A stretch of DNA of 20,545 nt from Sphacelaria rigidula (GCA_964200075.2 CAXNAA020000519.1:1-20545); one strand, 5' to 3'. Counted from the stretch's first letter, positions 10,801 through 17,993 are shown. Made by a program: numbers and translations. Notes: generated by a model not told the origin, from the letters alone.

Positions 10801-11052
10801 TCCCTTGACCCCCTCTGCCCCGCAACAAAAGACGCGGTATCCCGCCGCACAAAGTTCGGGTTGACCTGGTCTTGTCGTTTCCTGTAGTCCGATGACATCA
10901 CATCCGATTGCTTGACATTATTTCAGGACCACCTCAGCATGGCCAGCTCCGGTCTTCCCCGTGAGGGACAGTGTACGGACGTTATAGGTAGCCACTTTGA
11001 GCTCCCCACTACGTGTCCTAGCTTTAGCCTGCTCTATATTCACGCGTCTTTC
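7806..11052 (-). pseudogene. LINE endonuclease-reverse transcriptase, broken by stops and frameshifts
   Basis: Endonuclease signatures in order are TYNVRTL (about 10968-10990), IGLQET, VVAYA, MDANARTG, a RIDYII block and SDHNIV (about 10230). RT blocks are NYRGISLV, CGFRRQRSTID, motif A FIDLQKAYDSV (9033-9068), motif B GLRQGC, motif C YADD (8673-8684) and YLGG. The catalytic Asp residues of motifs A and C are present. The C-terminal region continues to a TAA at 7806-7808. In-frame stops are TAA 10918-10920, TGA 10576-10578, TAG 9714-9716, TGA 8694-8696 (three codons before YADD begins) and TGA 7959-7961. Frame changes occur near 10630, 10375, 9780 and between 8330 and 8050. The product would copy LINE RNA into a nicked chromosomal target, but this copy cannot encode it whole. 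Confidence 0.92.
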
Positions 11053-11390
11053 TCTTTGTTCGGCTCTCCCTTTTGGTCGGTTGTGCCTTCTAATTTTACG
11101 GGCGAGCTGTTATTTCTGTTCCGATTTTTTTCGGCACATCTATCACGGTACTTGCATTGCTTGTTGGTCTCCCGGGAAGAGTGCAGCCTTCCCATCCTGC
11201 GTCGGCCGCTGTCTCCAGTCCGCCGAATCTGATACTGACTCATAGGTGCCTCATCTCCACCAACGTGCTTTTCGTGACAGTGTCTCAACGCCGGGTGAAA
11301 CGCTACAGCTGCGGGGTTCAGTTTGGTTTCCATTCTGGGGTAGAACTCCGATGCAGCAGGATTCACCCTGGACGTTTCCACCGTCGACAT
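11040..11390 (-). CDS. LINE 5' ORF with two PAM2-like motifs
   Basis: A 116-residue open frame. The ATG at 11388-11390 has an in-frame TAG nine bases upstream, which supports it as a true start. Residues 7-18 (SRVNPAASEFYP) and 22-33 (TKLNPAAVAFHP) both resemble the PAM2 consensus (xxLNxxAxEFxP), the short peptide that binds the MLLE domain of cytoplasmic poly(A)-binding protein. The key Phe is present in both; the first has Val for Leu and the second Ala for Glu. The rest is basic and polar, Arg/Asn/Lys-rich, with a CKYRDRC stretch, as expected of an RNA-binding region. The ORF ends just where the endonuclease frame opens one frame away, so the ancestor had either two overlapping ORFs or one ORF now split by a frameshift. 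PABP binding is inferred from the motif only. Confidence 0.7.
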   Translation of the reverse strand: MSTVETSRVNPAASEFYPRMETKLNPAAVAFHPALRHCHEKHVGGDEAPMSQYQIRRTGDSGRRRMGRLHSSRETNKQCKYRDRCAEKNRNRNNSSPVKLEGTTDQKGEPNKEKDA

Positions 11391-11559
11391 GACCCACTAC
11401 CTACACTGTATGTTGTGTTGCCACTGACACGACACGCAGAGAAGCCAGTAGGTCAACTTACCCTCTCTTACTCACTTGTTGTGTTGTCGACGGAGTTGGC
11501 CTACCCCGACACAACCAACCCCAGACGGGTGGCGGTCGGGGGAGCGGTATAAATGAGAG

Positions 11560-12450
11560 GGGCCCGTTTATCGGCCGCCGATGGCGCTTGCCTCTACGCC
11601 GTTGTTTCTCCAGCTGCAGCAGGCGCGGTAGTACAGCGCTCCGGCGCTATGGGCGTCGTAGCACACGGCCCTTTCACTAAGAGCCCTCGCCTCGTGGCTC
11701 ATCCTCTTCGATCGAAGACGGCACTTGGTCCGCACCGTGTTCGCTCGATTGAGACGCACACGTCACATCTTGCCCCTCCTGCGGACGATCGCCGGCAGTG
11801 TCCCGTGCGCCGGTTCCGCAGGGAATCGGAGTCCTGATAACGGAAGAAGCCTTGATCGAAGGCTCCGTGAAAGTAGCGGAAGCAGAATGCTCCTGGGGGT
11901 CCTCTACTCTCGGGGCAGCTCCCGCGGTCGCTATCTTCGCAGGCGGTATAGCCTGTTCCTCTGCCGCTGGAACGACAGTAGATCCTTCCGGGGATACCAT
12001 ATCGATAACCGGGGCAGACTTGCAATGGGCGGGCGCGATCGCTGTCTCCGCCGAAGCTGATGCAACAATTTCCACAGCCGAGTCGTTACGAGTGCCATCA
12101 GTGGAAAGGGCCCGTTCATCGGCCGCCGATGGCGCTTGCCTCAGCGCCGTTGTTTCTTGAGCTGCAGTCGGCGCGGTGGTACGGCGCTCCGGCGCCACGG
12201 GCGCCGTAGCACATGGGTCTTCCACTGGAGAGCCCTCGCTTTGTGGCTCAACGTTTCCCTCCTGCGGTCGATCGCCAGCAGTGTCCCGTGCGCTGGTTCC
12301 GCAGGGAATCGGATCCCTGCTCACGGAAGAAGCTTTGGTTGAATGCTCGGTCAAAGTAGCGGAAGCAGGATGCTCCTGGGGATCCTCTACTCCCGGGGCA
12401 GCCTCCACTGTCGCCCTCTCCGCAGGCGGCATAGCCTGTTCCTCTGCCGC
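11560..12450 (-). repeat. Two incomplete tandem copies of a 483-bp repeat unit
   Basis: Equivalent points recur 483 bp apart, for example the complement of AGAGGAACAGGCTAT near 12424-12450 and near 11941-11968. Unit 1 spans about 12450-11969 and unit 2 about 11968-11560. Unit 2 stops matching just after ACGGGCCC, where the LINE 5' end begins. Unit 2 has more in-frame stops and is the more decayed. The 483-bp period is 161 codons, so the repeat keeps frame, which suggests it originated in a coding sequence. Confidence 0.75.
11677..12432 (-). CDS. Ala/Pro/Glu/Thr-rich repeat protein fragment (unknown)
   Basis: A 251-residue open frame containing one full and one partial 161-residue repeat. Recurrent peptides are EEQA(M/I)PPA, VEDPQEH, SRDPIPCGT-like and ARDTAGDRPQEG. 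Composition is low-complexity, acidic to neutral and probably disordered, with one Cys per PIPCG motif. The frame runs back across the centre of the inverted duplication at 12460 without a natural start; the ATG at 12430-12432 lies inside a repeat and is not convincing. After the stop at 11677 the nucleotide repeat continues, so the protein has been shortened by mutation. I recognise no family. It shares its repeat peptide with the plus-strand remnant at 12464-13102. Confidence 0.4.
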   Translation of the reverse strand: MPPAERATVEAAPGVEDPQEHPASATLTEHSTKASSVSRDPIPCGTSARDTAGDRPQEGNVEPQSEGSPVEDPCATAPVAPERRTTAPTAAQETTALRQAPSAADERALSTDGTRNDSAVEIVASASAETAIAPAHCKSAPVIDMVSPEGSTVVPAAEEQAIPPAKIATAGAAPRVEDPQEHSASATFTEPSIKASSVIRTPIPCGTGARDTAGDRPQEGQDVTCASQSSEHGADQVPSSIEEDEPRGEGS

Positions 12451-12623
12451 CGGATCTCCTGTCGATCCGGCGGCAGAGGAACAGGCTATGCCACCTGCGG
12501 AGAGGGCGACAGCGGAGGCTGCCCCGAGAGTAGAGGACCCCTAGGAGCATTCTGCTTCCGCTACTTTCACGGAGTCCTCGACCAAGGCTTGTTCCGTGAG
12601 CAGGGATCCGATTCCCTGCGGAA
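12297..12623. repeat. Inverted duplication, arms about 160 bp, 7-bp spacer
   Basis: Left arm 12297-12456 and right arm 12464-12623 are reverse complements with roughly 90% identity by eye. The innermost part is CCGGATC / GATCCGG around a 7-nt spacer. Both arms encode the same repeat peptide reading outward. In its middle the right arm resembles unit 2 (near 11900) more than unit 1, so it is not a simple fresh copy of its partner. Confidence 0.85.
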
Positions 12624-13102
12624 AACGTATTCACCACACGGTCGGAGATGTTGGAAATCCCAGTGATGTTGTATCGCATGCTTCCGACCACGATACTTAC
12701 GAAGACGGAGAAAATGCAAGCGACTCGTCGTCTTTGGAGGGTGAAATTGCCGCGGAAGAATATCTCGGCCACAATCCCTTCTTGGGGGAACAGGATGCGA
12801 CGGGTCCGCATCGATGGGATGAACAACTCTTTGCGAACGAGGGCAACAAGCCGATCGCAATTTTGTCGCCACAGCAGTTTCGGTATCGTAAGAGCATTCC
12901 TTTCCCTCGGCAGGAAATATTTACTCAAGGATGCACTTTGACCTCTGACGGCATCCGCTATAGCTGTCGCAACTTCGGCAAGCGCACTCGCTTCACCAGA
13001 GATTTCACATCCCCTGAACCCCAGAAGAAGAAAACGAAGAAGCCCGTAGCGAAGGACGTGGGAGGTGGAGCCTTGAGCGGTGGCGGAAGCCATGGGCTTT
13101 GA
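12464..13102 (+). pseudogene. Unknown protein, C-terminal part; repeat peptide plus Lys-rich tail
   Basis: From the palindrome centre the plus-strand frame encodes the repeat peptide (EEQAMPPAERA, then VEDP). It hits a TAG at 12542-12544 where the sister unit has CAG, and continues open for 186 codons to a TGA at 13100-13102. Beyond SRDPIPCG the sequence is unique: an acidic Ser/Asp/Glu-rich segment, a segment with EEYLGHNPFLGEQD, a basic stretch with YSCRNFGKRTRFTRDF, and a PEPQKKKTKKPV segment that resembles a nuclear localisation signal. It ends in a Gly-rich tail (GGGALSGGGSHGL). The last codons lie inside the foldback element at 13086-13409, so the natural C-terminus may differ. No family is recognised. 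The acidic-then-basic layout looks protein-like, and the 5' part appears lost to the inversion. Confidence 0.45.
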
Positions 13103-13409
13103 CCACCGGATCATTTTTTGTTCCTCCGTTTTTTGCTCTTTTTTCTGTTTTGCTTGGGACTAGTACTCTTGTCGTCACGTCTCCACCTCGCCGTCGATGT
13201 ATTTCCGTCGTTCACCCGTGCACCTCCCTGCCGGCCACGTTACATGCTCTCGATGTGGCCAGCAGGGCGATACACGGGCGAACGACAGAAAGACATGGGC
13301 AGCGAGGGGGACAGGTGACGACAAGAGTACTAGTCCCAAGCAAAACAGAAGAAAAAGGACAATAAACGGAGGAACAAAAAATGATCCGGTGGTCGAAGCC
13401 CATGGCTTC
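13086..13409. mobile_element. 324-bp foldback element with arms of about 155 bp
   Basis: The two arms (13086-13240 and 13255-13409) are close reverse complements from the outer GAAGCCATGGGCTT to the centre near 13247. Near-identical blocks include CACCGGATCATTTTTTG and GGGACTAGTACTCTTGTCG. The structure is almost all arm with little central sequence, as in foldback or MITE elements. No target-site duplication is evident and the superfamily is unknown. It would form a very stable hairpin when transcribed. Confidence 0.8.
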
Positions 13410-13839
13410 AAAAGATGCAAGCAGTTTTGCACGGAACGCTAACAGCATTTCGTGACGTTGAAGGTAGAGGATGTGATTGAGAGTGAGAATGGGTCAATAG
13501 GTAAATTAATTATTGCAGTCCCGAATGACGCTGCACGAGGCCCGATACATCATCTCTGGTAGCTTACCATGGGGACCGTTGATATCTCTGAGTAGGACAG
13601 TCTATCGTGTACAAGTACTTGAGTGCAGTTCGAATTGAGTGAAAATGAACACTTGGGGTCATCAAGCGAACTGTGTCGCATGGTTTAGTGGATAATACTT
13701 TGCTCCATCATCCACCGTCGTTTTACTTAATCTTTTTTGTATACTGCAGAAATGGGAATACTCATCGGGGATCGTATATCGATACGCTCACACTGTTCGT
13801 TACGCGATAGCATATCGTCTGGTACTGGTTGATCATACT
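13410..13839. other. Unassigned stretch
   Basis: A box A-like TGGTTTAGTGGA occurs at 13681-13692 without a matching box B. No gene support. Confidence 0.45.
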
Positions 13840-13877
13840 CGGACTTATTCGGATACCCACGTCCACCGAAGGAGTTC

Positions 13878-14000
13878 CCGTGTGGGAGCAAACCTTCTCG
13901 CGTATGGTGAATGCGGTAACGAATAATCATCCCCAAACCTTATCCCAATTTTTGTATTTAGGGCGTAAAACGACGTAGAAGCCCCAAGAAGGTACTTTTC
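13878..14000. repeat. Dispersed foldback repeat family, copy R1
   Basis: It shares GTGTGGGAGCAAA, TGGTGAATGCGGTAAC, ATCATCCCCAAACC and a CGACGTAGAAG block, in the same order, with copies at 14167 and 15985. The left end is degraded. Confidence 0.7.
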
Positions 14001-14166
14001 CGGATATATTTTTTATTTCTGTAATAAGGAGCGGCCGAATGACCAAACTCGAGGGAGTAACTCCGACGTGGACTAGATTGGGGCAAAACAAATGCAGAAG
14101 GCCGAGTGACTGCGATGCAGCGTGTCAGAGCGAGCGGACAGTAAAACATGGTATCGGGAGGAAATG

Positions 14167-14369
14167 TTTGGGGTGGCTCGTCCCAACAAGCGTTTCTCAT
14201 ATTTGTGTGGAAGCAAAACTTCTCCGATGTGGTGAATGCGGTAACAACTGATCATCCCCAAACCTTTGCCTAAGTTTGTTTTTCGGAGCGCAATACAACG
14301 TAGAAGCTCCGGGCAAGTGTAGCTCCCACCCAAATATGGAGAACCATTTTGGGACAAGCAACGCCAAAT
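14167..14369. mobile_element. Dispersed foldback repeat family, copy R2 (most complete)
   Basis: The ends are inverted: TTTGGGGTGGCTCGTCCC on the left, and on the right the complement of ATTTGGCGTTGCTTGTCCC. Inside, CTCATATTTGTGTGG pairs with CCACCCAAATATGGAG. The total is about 200 bp with no coding capacity, so this is MITE-like. The sequence upstream (14058-14076) is also shared with the copy near 15985, so the repeated unit may extend to about 14036. Confidence 0.65.
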
Positions 14370-14392
14370 TTTTTTGTTGTACCACCATTTTG

Positions 14393-14480
14393 TGGGGCCG
14401 CTCGTCCCAAAAACATTCCTCATATTTGTGTGAGAGCAAAACTTCTCCGGAGCTTCTCGGTCGTTTACGCAATACCGAAT
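14393..14480. repeat. Dispersed foldback repeat family, copy R3 (partial)
   Basis: GCTCGTCCCAA, CATATTTGTGTG and AGCAAAACTTCTCCGGAGCTT match the left half of the family. It is truncated after TCGTTTACGC. Confidence 0.65.
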
Positions 14481-15130
14481 GGCACTTGCGCAACCCTGAC
14501 AGCGGGAATGAAGATGGCAACCGCTGCAGTAGGCACCATATGAGGAAAAGCACGGGAAAGAAGAGAAGGGAGTCAAAATCCGCAGCACCAACAGAGAAGG
14601 CCGCGCCGAATTCAGCGCGGGATACCAGCGAGGTAAAAAACTTGAACGGCGACGGTGTCTCCCGCGGACCACACCGCGACGAGCAACAACCGATCCAAAG
14701 GCATTCGGAGCAAGGAAATAATTAATGGGAATCGAGGCGGAACCGACGAGGGCCTCAACGCGATCGACAATAACAGCTCGAAACATGCACGGGGAGAATA
14801 TGAACAGCTGAGGGTACAGACTTGAGCGGCAATAACTTCCTCCAGGGCCTAAATGCGAGCAACGATAATCAATCCACACCTGCCGCGGCCAACAGAGAAA
14901 ATTTATTTGATAAAATTGACCGATTGAACGGGGGGGTATAGTAACTCGAAACCCGCGAAAAGAGAACCTCCAACAGATCGAAACCCGCGAAGGGTGAGAG
15001 GAAATCAGGAACCAATTTTGGGGTCCGATCGGATCATTCAAGCTCCCCAATATCTGTTTTCACCTGCTGCCCCAACATTTCGGTTATCGAAGTCCATTTT
15101 TTTTATGGCGTGTAGTAGTTGTGAGAGTCG
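14481..15130. other. Unassigned stretch with hydrophilic frames
   Basis: Plus-strand frames here are rich in Asn, Ser, Arg and Asp but broken: one ends at 14725 and further pieces lie in other frames to about 14940. A minus-strand frame stays open from 15050 to 14073, but it crosses three foldback repeats and has the Ser/Arg/Cys-rich composition of antisense, so I do not call a gene. TCGAAACCCGCGAA occurs twice (about 14945-14958 and 14978-14991). Confidence 0.4.
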
Positions 15131-15147
15131 GACGGTTCATTCTTCGT

Positions 15148-15294
15148 GGAAACGAGTGCACTCGTGGATGTTTGACAAGAACACAACGAGCATGACTCGA
15201 GTGCTCGAGACATTACTTTCTTTTACAACGAGCAGTGTCTCGTGCGCTCGAGTCATTACTTTTATCTGAAACGAGCAATGACTCGAGTACTCGC
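15148..15294. repeat. Degenerate tandem repeat, about 42-bp unit with CTCGAG core
   Basis: Two clear units and a third partial unit each start AACGAGCA and contain a TGACTCGAGTGCTCG-like palindromic core followed by ATTACTTTC/TTTTA. A more diverged fourth may precede them. Spacing is about 40-44 bp. Confidence 0.6.
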
Positions 15295-15479
15295 CCTATT
15301 CATTTTTGCAGCCAACGAACACCCGTGGTCGTCCCGTTTCTGGTTCGCCAGCATTTTCACTCGTTGAACGGGAGTTGCTCATCGGTCGGCACCAAACGGC
15401 ACTGCTATTCAATGTAAATGTGCATGTACTAATCGAGAGATACTCTCCGCCGCTTTAGTAGAACTCTCATCTGTGTGCG

Positions 15480-15600
15480 TATGGGGGGGAAGGGATTGGG
15501 GAGGGGGGAGTGTACTCATGATCATGCATGCCATGGTCATAGAGCCATTGACCTCGCATCCCTTCAACGCCGGGATGTAGCACGCCGGGTTTTCGCCGGA
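15480..15600. repeat. Dispersed inverted repeat, left copy (abuts assembly gap)
   Basis: The reverse complement of this segment matches 17881-17980: TCCGGCGAAAACCCGGCGTG, GGGATGCGAGGTCAATGG and GCATGATCATGAGTACAC are shared in order, with a C/G-rich tract at the end. The match runs right up to the N run, so the left copy may continue into the gap. Confidence 0.8.
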
Positions 15601-15610
15601 NNNNNNNNNN
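15601..15610. other. Assembly gap (10 N)
   Basis: Ten undetermined bases. The true size is unknown, so distances across it are not reliable. Confidence 1.
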
Positions 15611-15984
15611 CCAAGCGCGAAGCGCCGCGGTGTGTACGGCGAGTCGCATGATGGATGAGCTGCATCCCGCTACGATTGTTTGGCCTGAAGCCTACTGATT
15701 ATCTTGTATTTGGATGACATCTTACAATGAGTTGCTTTATTGTCTGGTATCGCCACTTCCTGAAATAGTCATGGCTAACACACTGCCTCATCGGTGTCTC
15801 ACCATTTCCACACCACGTGGTACAATCATCCCCATTGTGCGGAGTGGAGGTTCTCCCACACCGCACAACATGATCGAGCTCGACTACCATCATGGTTACT
15901 TTAAAAAAAACGCAAGCGCGCGTAAAAAAATCGGCAACTCCGACGTGGACTAGATCGAGGGACAACACACGCAAACATGGTAGA

Positions 15985-16165
15985 ACGAGAGGTGTTTGGG
16001 GTGGCTTGTCCCAACAAGCGTTCCTCATATTTGTGTGGGAGCGAAACTTCTCCGGAGCTTTTCGTTGTTTACGCCCCGAGCTCATCCTCAGATCCTTACT
16101 CCAACTCTGTTCATTTGGTACGTGGAACGACGTAGAAGGTCCAAAAAGGTACTTTTCAGATGAGT
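15985..16165. repeat. Dispersed foldback repeat family, copy R4
   Basis: It shares GTTTGGGGTGGCTTGTCCCA, CCTCATATTTGTGTGGGAGC, GAAACTTCTCCGGAGCTTTT and a right-side AACGACGTAGAAGG-like block with R1 and R2. The upstream sequence 15936-15954 also matches 14058-14076. Confidence 0.7.
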
Positions 16166-17060
16166 ACTAGTGTCTGTTGACACTTTTTAAGTAGCCCCCA
16201 AACCAGCCCAAAAGAACAGCTGCCTTTTTACCTAAACAACGATATCAAAAGCTCGGCTCAATTCCCGGTGTGGCGTGGTTATCCTCACAAACGACAGCAA
16301 CTGAAAATAGATCTTGGGTATCACATGGTACTGACAGTCACGGCAGTAAAGGCCATGTCTCATGTTTTCCCATAACTCGACAACCGAGATGCCTTCTAGC
16401 CGAGACGAAGTTTGCCTAAACGATCCCAACATTGGCAATACGTGACCTGCCCGAGCTGTAGATTTTGTCATTCTGTACCCGAATGATGCCGCGATGCCAG
16501 CACAGGCGTCCAGACTGTAACCGTCAATACAGCACCAAACGCCTCTTTAACGACCATGTATCAAATCCAGGGGCCCGGAAGTATCGTTGATGTCGAACCC
16601 GGATCGCCGAGTAAAAAACAGCACAATAGTATCAAGTGGCCGTGGTACCGGTGATCAAACAGGGTTACCCCCCCCCCCCCCCCCCCCCCCCCCTCGCCAA
16701 CTATTACTACCACGATCGAACCTGACACACGCAGAACGTAACATTTGGTCAAGTGATCTTACCGCAGATGATCAGGTCGTCCAAGGTATATGTTTCGCTC
16801 AGATCACCGCGTGTAGAAGTTACAGTATCTATGGATACGATCATGAGTTCACCACTGTATCATGATTTGTGCAACCCGCCATTTTGAACAAAACGTACAG
16901 AACAGGGGCTCCATCATGTGCAAAAACGCCCGATTATCTACTTCATAGCCATGAACAAGGTTTTGAATTCAGTTGTTTGAGTGAAGAAATCGTGAGTAGG
17001 CCACGCCTTTGCTGGCACTAGTCTGTACACCGCGATTCAAGCTTCCCGTGAAGAACAAGT
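16166..17060. other. Unassigned stretch with poly-C tract
   Basis: A C26 run lies at 16668-16693. Two GGTTCGA-like box B fragments on the minus strand near 16580 and 16715 have no box A. No gene support. Confidence 0.5.
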
Positions 17061-17064
17061 TGTG

Positions 17065-17131
17065 AACCATTGCCATTATTACCATTATAATGATAATGGC
17101 CATTAATAACTGGTACCACTTCCGAGCTCTA
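17065..17131 (-). mobile_element. Truncated copy of the hAT-type MITE
   Basis: Read on the minus strand it starts TAGAGCTCGGAAGTGGTACC and continues through GGCCATTATCATTATAATGG to GGCAATGGT, matching the first 65 or so bases of the element at 17407-17793 with few changes. Similarity stops at 17065 and no second end was found, so this is a fragment. Confidence 0.8.
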
Positions 17132-17315
17132 GGAGATCAAGTCAAATCCACGTATTTTTGCGCCGTCGCAATCCCACCCTCAACTGTATGCAAAATTGAC
17201 TGGAGACTTGCTCTGTATTTTTTTTCACAGCCAGTGCCTATTTAATGTGTTTGGTGTGTGTTTGCGTTTTTGCTCGTCTGCCATCTTGTGTGGCCGTGAG
17301 TGTCGTGCCCAATCC

Positions 17316-17353
17316 ATCACCGAAATATAAAGGCGCCTTTATTCACGGGGTGA
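17316..17353. repeat. Hairpin with 16-bp perfect palindrome
   Basis: ATAAAGGCGCCTTTAT (17327-17342) is its own reverse complement, and ATCACC / GGTGAT outside it extend the pairing. Confidence 0.75.
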
Positions 17354-17398
17354 TTGCCAGCACGGCTGCGTCAGTCTTCGATTTGGTGCCGCCAAAGC

Positions 17399-17801
17399 CC
17401 GTATGGTAAAGCTCGGAAATGGTACCGGTCATAACTGGCCATTATCATTATGATGGTAATAATGGCAATGGTAAAATTAAGAATTTGGATAATGGTTTCA
17501 AACCATTATTAGCCGTTACCGGCTACGTATGCTACATACAGCCCTTCAAAATTGGCCCAAATTTAACGTATATTTTAGCTCTAGTGACACTAAACCGCGT
17601 AAAAACGTGCCTCCGGCACGGCGACTCCAGCGGGGGGCCCTCCGGCGGGGCCCCCTCTGCCGGCGGGGGCTTTTTGGCTCGCGGCTGCATCGCTCGATGA
17701 CCAAACCATTATGTACCATTTAACTGGTTGATGAGTGCGCTACGCTTGACCATTCAAGTGGTTAATGGTTGGAAAAACCATTTCCGAGCTCTACCGTATG
17801 G
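17399..17801. mobile_element. hAT-type MITE with 8-bp target-site duplication
   Basis: The element proper is 17407-17793 (387 bp). Its ends are TAAAGCTCGGAAATGGT on the left and the complement of TAGAGCTCGGAAATGGT on the right, 17 bp with one mismatch. Both ends begin with a YARNG-type pentamer, which with an 8-bp duplication is characteristic of the hAT transposon superfamily. The duplication CCGTATGG is perfect (17399-17406 and 17794-17801). There is no transposase inside; the frames at 17419-17723 are short. Internally it holds alternating ATTATCATTATGATGG palindromic sequence and an unusually GC-rich block (17605-17672) with hairpins. It would need a hAT transposase supplied from elsewhere. 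Confidence 0.85.
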
Positions 17802-17865
17802 AGTAAAGCACGTCGACGTTGTTGCTTTCAGTTGCAAGCTTTTCTTCATCGCCATGTAGGCGATT

Positions 17866-17993
17866 CCCCCCCTTACCCGTCTGGTCCGGCGAAAACCCGG
17901 CGTGCTCCGTCCCGGCTTTGTAGGGATGCGAGGTCAATGGTCTGAAGACTATGGCAGGCATGATCATGAGTACACCCCCCCCTTACCCGTCTG
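17866..17993. repeat. Dispersed inverted repeat, right copy, flanked by direct repeats
   Basis: CCCCCCCTTACCCGTCTG occurs at 17866-17883 and again at 17976-17993. Between them lies the segment that matches 15480-15600 in inverted orientation. The direct repeats could be an ancient long target duplication, or two units of a 110-bp tandem repeat. Confidence 0.75.

Larger units (their letters stand above)
7422..11559 (-). mobile_element. APE-type non-LTR retrotransposon (LINE), inactivated, near full length
   Basis: In its own direction (minus) the element contains a 5' UTR (about 11559-11391), a short ORF with PAM2-like motifs (11390-11040), an endonuclease plus reverse transcriptase frame (about 11052-7806), a 3' UTR (7805-7455) and a tetranucleotide tail. 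APE endonuclease and RT motifs appear in the canonical LINE order. The tail is tetranucleotide rather than poly-A, which is common in several non-LTR clades such as RTE-like and I/Jockey-like; I do not assign a clade. The 5' end is placed where the flanking 483-bp repeat unit stops matching its sister unit (about 11560). I found no target-site duplication. Premature stops and frameshifts make this copy non-autonomous. A truncated relative lies at 3372-3594. Confidence 0.9.

Noticed and set aside
12248-13114. 288-codon minus-strand frame opposite the 12.5-13.1 kb remnant
   Set aside because: It reads through the palindrome as the antisense of the repeat peptide. The plus frame has the more protein-like acidic and basic blocks and shares its repeat peptide with the neighbouring unit.
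13681-13692. Box A-like TGGTTTAGTGGA, possible tRNA
   Set aside because: No box B at the required distance and no cloverleaf pairing.
14073-15050. 325-codon open frame on the minus strand
   Set aside because: It crosses three copies of the foldback repeat, its composition is antisense-like, and no domain is visible. The opposite strand is no better, so I call no gene.
16570-16730. Two GGTTCGA box B fragments near the poly-C tract
   Set aside because: No associated box A; likely chance matches.
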